From positions 4,946,221 through 5,010,220 of the forward strand of contig NW_025062479.1 in assembly GCF_000002995.4 (NCBI RefSeq): 64,000 nucleotides of DNA. Reading direction: 5' to 3'. Origin of the DNA: Brugia malayi. Its lineage: Eukaryota > Nematoda > Chromadorea > Rhabditida > Onchocercidae. A program made the position numbers and the translations under genes. Numbering within the stretch: position 1 is the first letter of the stretch; every line of letters begins with the position of its first letter. Positions 62,342-64,000 of the stretch are shown in pieces. Under the pieces are notes generated by a model. The model ran no database searches. It was not told where the DNA came from and saw only the letters and a program-made list of their open reading frames with translations.

Positions 62342-64000
62342 CTATGTTTCGCGGAAAGACTGTGATTCCTCACTGGTTCTCTTTAAAACCCGTGCTTTCA
62401 ACTGATCGATTTCAGCTTGCATTCGCTTAATTTCGTTTTTCAATTCATTATTTTTGTTCACAAGAATTGTCAATTCCAATTCTGCCTCTTCTTTGAGCTC
62501 CTTTTGTCGTTTTCGATAGCGTATCGCTGCTTTCTTGTTCTGAACAGTGCAGTTATGCAGCAGATATTTTAAGAATAAATCACGTGTTGCCAAGTCCGAA
62601 CTTAAGCACACATCCGATAAAGGAATTCATCTTTCGAGTTTGCATTTTCCTATTTTTTAAATTAAATTTATTGTTACGAAAACTGTGACTCCATATTCTG
62701 TAATATTTGTCACCTATATTTCACTGACTCCGTGTTTGAAAGACACAGGAGTGCAAGGAAAAAAGAGCATCTCGGAGCTGTACTATTAGAAACGTAAGCA
62801 GCTCGACGAAGTTGACATGTTGAAGACAGGACTAAAAATTTACTCCAGGGATATTTTCTGATGTTAGCTGCAATTTGGACCGTCGTCATTGCATTTAACT
62901 AATTGTTTGACTTTCACTACTGATAGATATATTAAACGACTCATAGTTCACATATTCATAAAACATGTACTTCAAATAAAATATTTCTTCTAGCTAATTT
63001 CAATGAAACAAATGTTAATTATAGATGTTGTTTAAATTCATACATATTAAATTTTATTTTCCATATATTAAAAATACGTATTCACTAATTAGTGCAGCAG
63101 TTTTCTCCCTCTTCTTCCTTTTCATTCTTGAACTTTCATAATATACGTAGTTTTCTTTATCTAGAAATCAGTTAACGTATGTTTTCTGAAAGTTTATCAA
63201 ATTTCTACAGCACCCACTGTATGCGGTAATTACTCCTTTCTTCATAGAAAAATCTACCTGTAGTCTTTTACGCTTCAATATGTCTTCTGATGAATTTGTT
63301 CCACTTTGATCATTGAGGATTCCGCTTTCCCTGACAGCTGCCACCAATAATTGAACTAAATTCTGTATGGTTTTGTTATTATTGTTCTCTGTTGACAGCG
63401 GCGAATGCGGATTGCATGGATTTATTGCCGTATCTATCAATTCGTTCGTGGAACATGCTACGGATCTCATCCGTGCTGAACTCGGAGCTGATGCAACCTG
63501 TGATTAAATCGTGCGTGATGCAACGAATTAGGGTATCGAGAAATGTGCACTTTCACGACTTATACCTTCATAACGATGTTGAATCCTGGTTGTTTCAAAT
63601 TCTAGATATGACTTAAATTAAAGAAACTTATAAAAAACCTTATTTTTCTCAAGTTCAGCACATTCGCATACAATTTCGTTATATATTTCCTGTTTTGTGC
63701 GATATTTAGGATTACATGGAGTTAAATCGCCCAGTGCTGCAGTATCATTATTTATGCTGGTGGCCGAACCATTAGCATTTTCACCTTTCACCGATTCTAC
63801 CTTTGCTATAAAGGTTGGTAATGTTGAAAGCTATAATTTATCAGTGATTTACACCAAAAATTTCAAAAAAGCATTTTTATTTATTTCAAAATATGATAAG
63901 CTTTTCAACAAAATCTCTAACCTGAATTCTTTATCTTACGACTAAATCCAAGAATAGAACTGAATATAGATCTTTTCAGCAAATCATCAGCGTCAAATGG
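62342..64000 (-). CDS. atf-4: ATF4-like bZIP transcription factor, 3' part
   Basis: The gene runs off the right edge; its 5' end is not in the window. Minus-strand exons are 64000-63940 (partial), 63805-63639, 63601-63566, 63497-63258 and 62539-62342. They join in phase to 233 residues. The last exon plus the end of the one before it give the bZIP domain. The basic region is KRKRLQNKKAAIRYRKRQKE, which has the NxxAAxRYRxxK pattern of ATF4/ATF5. A leucine zipper follows with heptads through LELTILVNKNNELKNEIKRM. The preceding region is polar and serine/asparagine-rich, probably activation domain. ATF4 is the transcription factor of the integrated stress response, usually controlled by upstream ORFs; that leader lies outside the window. 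A different bZIP subfamily is possible but less likely from the basic region. Confidence 0.82.

Overview
The window is nuclear DNA from a nematode, most likely a clade III parasite close to the filarial worms. The base composition is AT-rich. Genes are cut into many short exons, with introns of about 50 to 400 bp ending in TTTYAG-like acceptors. Several start codons sit directly behind such acceptors, as expected for spliced-leader trans-splicing. The proteins are nematode or animal orthologues: EGL-19, CHO-1, DNJ-14, an IYD/SUP-18-like deiodinase and a KIF21/KLP-12-like kinesin. I see no bacterial genes, CRISPR arrays, rRNA or tRNA genes. I did all exon models by hand from splice sites, reading frame and remembered family similarity. 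No search was run.

Layout, left to right. 44-8326 (+): the 3' two thirds of an L-type voltage-gated calcium channel alpha-1 subunit (egl-19 type), from the domain II pore to the stop. 9605-11218 (+): an AIMP2-like scaffold of the multi-tRNA-synthetase complex. 11845-12759 (+): mitochondrial ribosomal protein mS25, close behind it. 13628-15774 (+): an ABHD14-like alpha/beta hydrolase whose ATG lies 3 bp after a 28-bp-arm inverted repeat. 19095-26248 (+): high-affinity choline transporter cho-1, with a large repeat-bearing first intron. 28609-30066 (-): cysteine string protein dnj-14. 31490-32644 (-): traces of an unrecognised, apparently degenerate gene. 33916-36369 (+): iodotyrosine deiodinase (sup-18/IYD). 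39414-61080 (+): a 36-exon KIF21-type kinesin with motor, stalk and WD40 propeller. Its 9.3-kb intron 24 appears to hold an antisense gene for a small two-pass membrane protein. 62342-64000 (-): the 3' part of an ATF4-like bZIP factor, running off the window.

The genes do not form one pathway. Four of them act in excitable cells: the calcium channel drives muscle and synaptic activity, CHO-1 recycles choline for acetylcholine, DNJ-14 protects synaptic vesicle proteins, and SUP-18 in C. elegans tunes a muscle potassium channel. AIMP2 and mS25 both serve translation and may be co-transcribed.

The most unusual sequence signals are these: two GC-AG introns in cho-1 that share the same GCTAGTTT donor, and a third GC-AG intron in the kinesin; a kinesin exon with no AG at its acceptor; the nested antisense gene; the hairpin against the hydrolase start codon; and an upstream ORF 9 bases before the cho-1 start.
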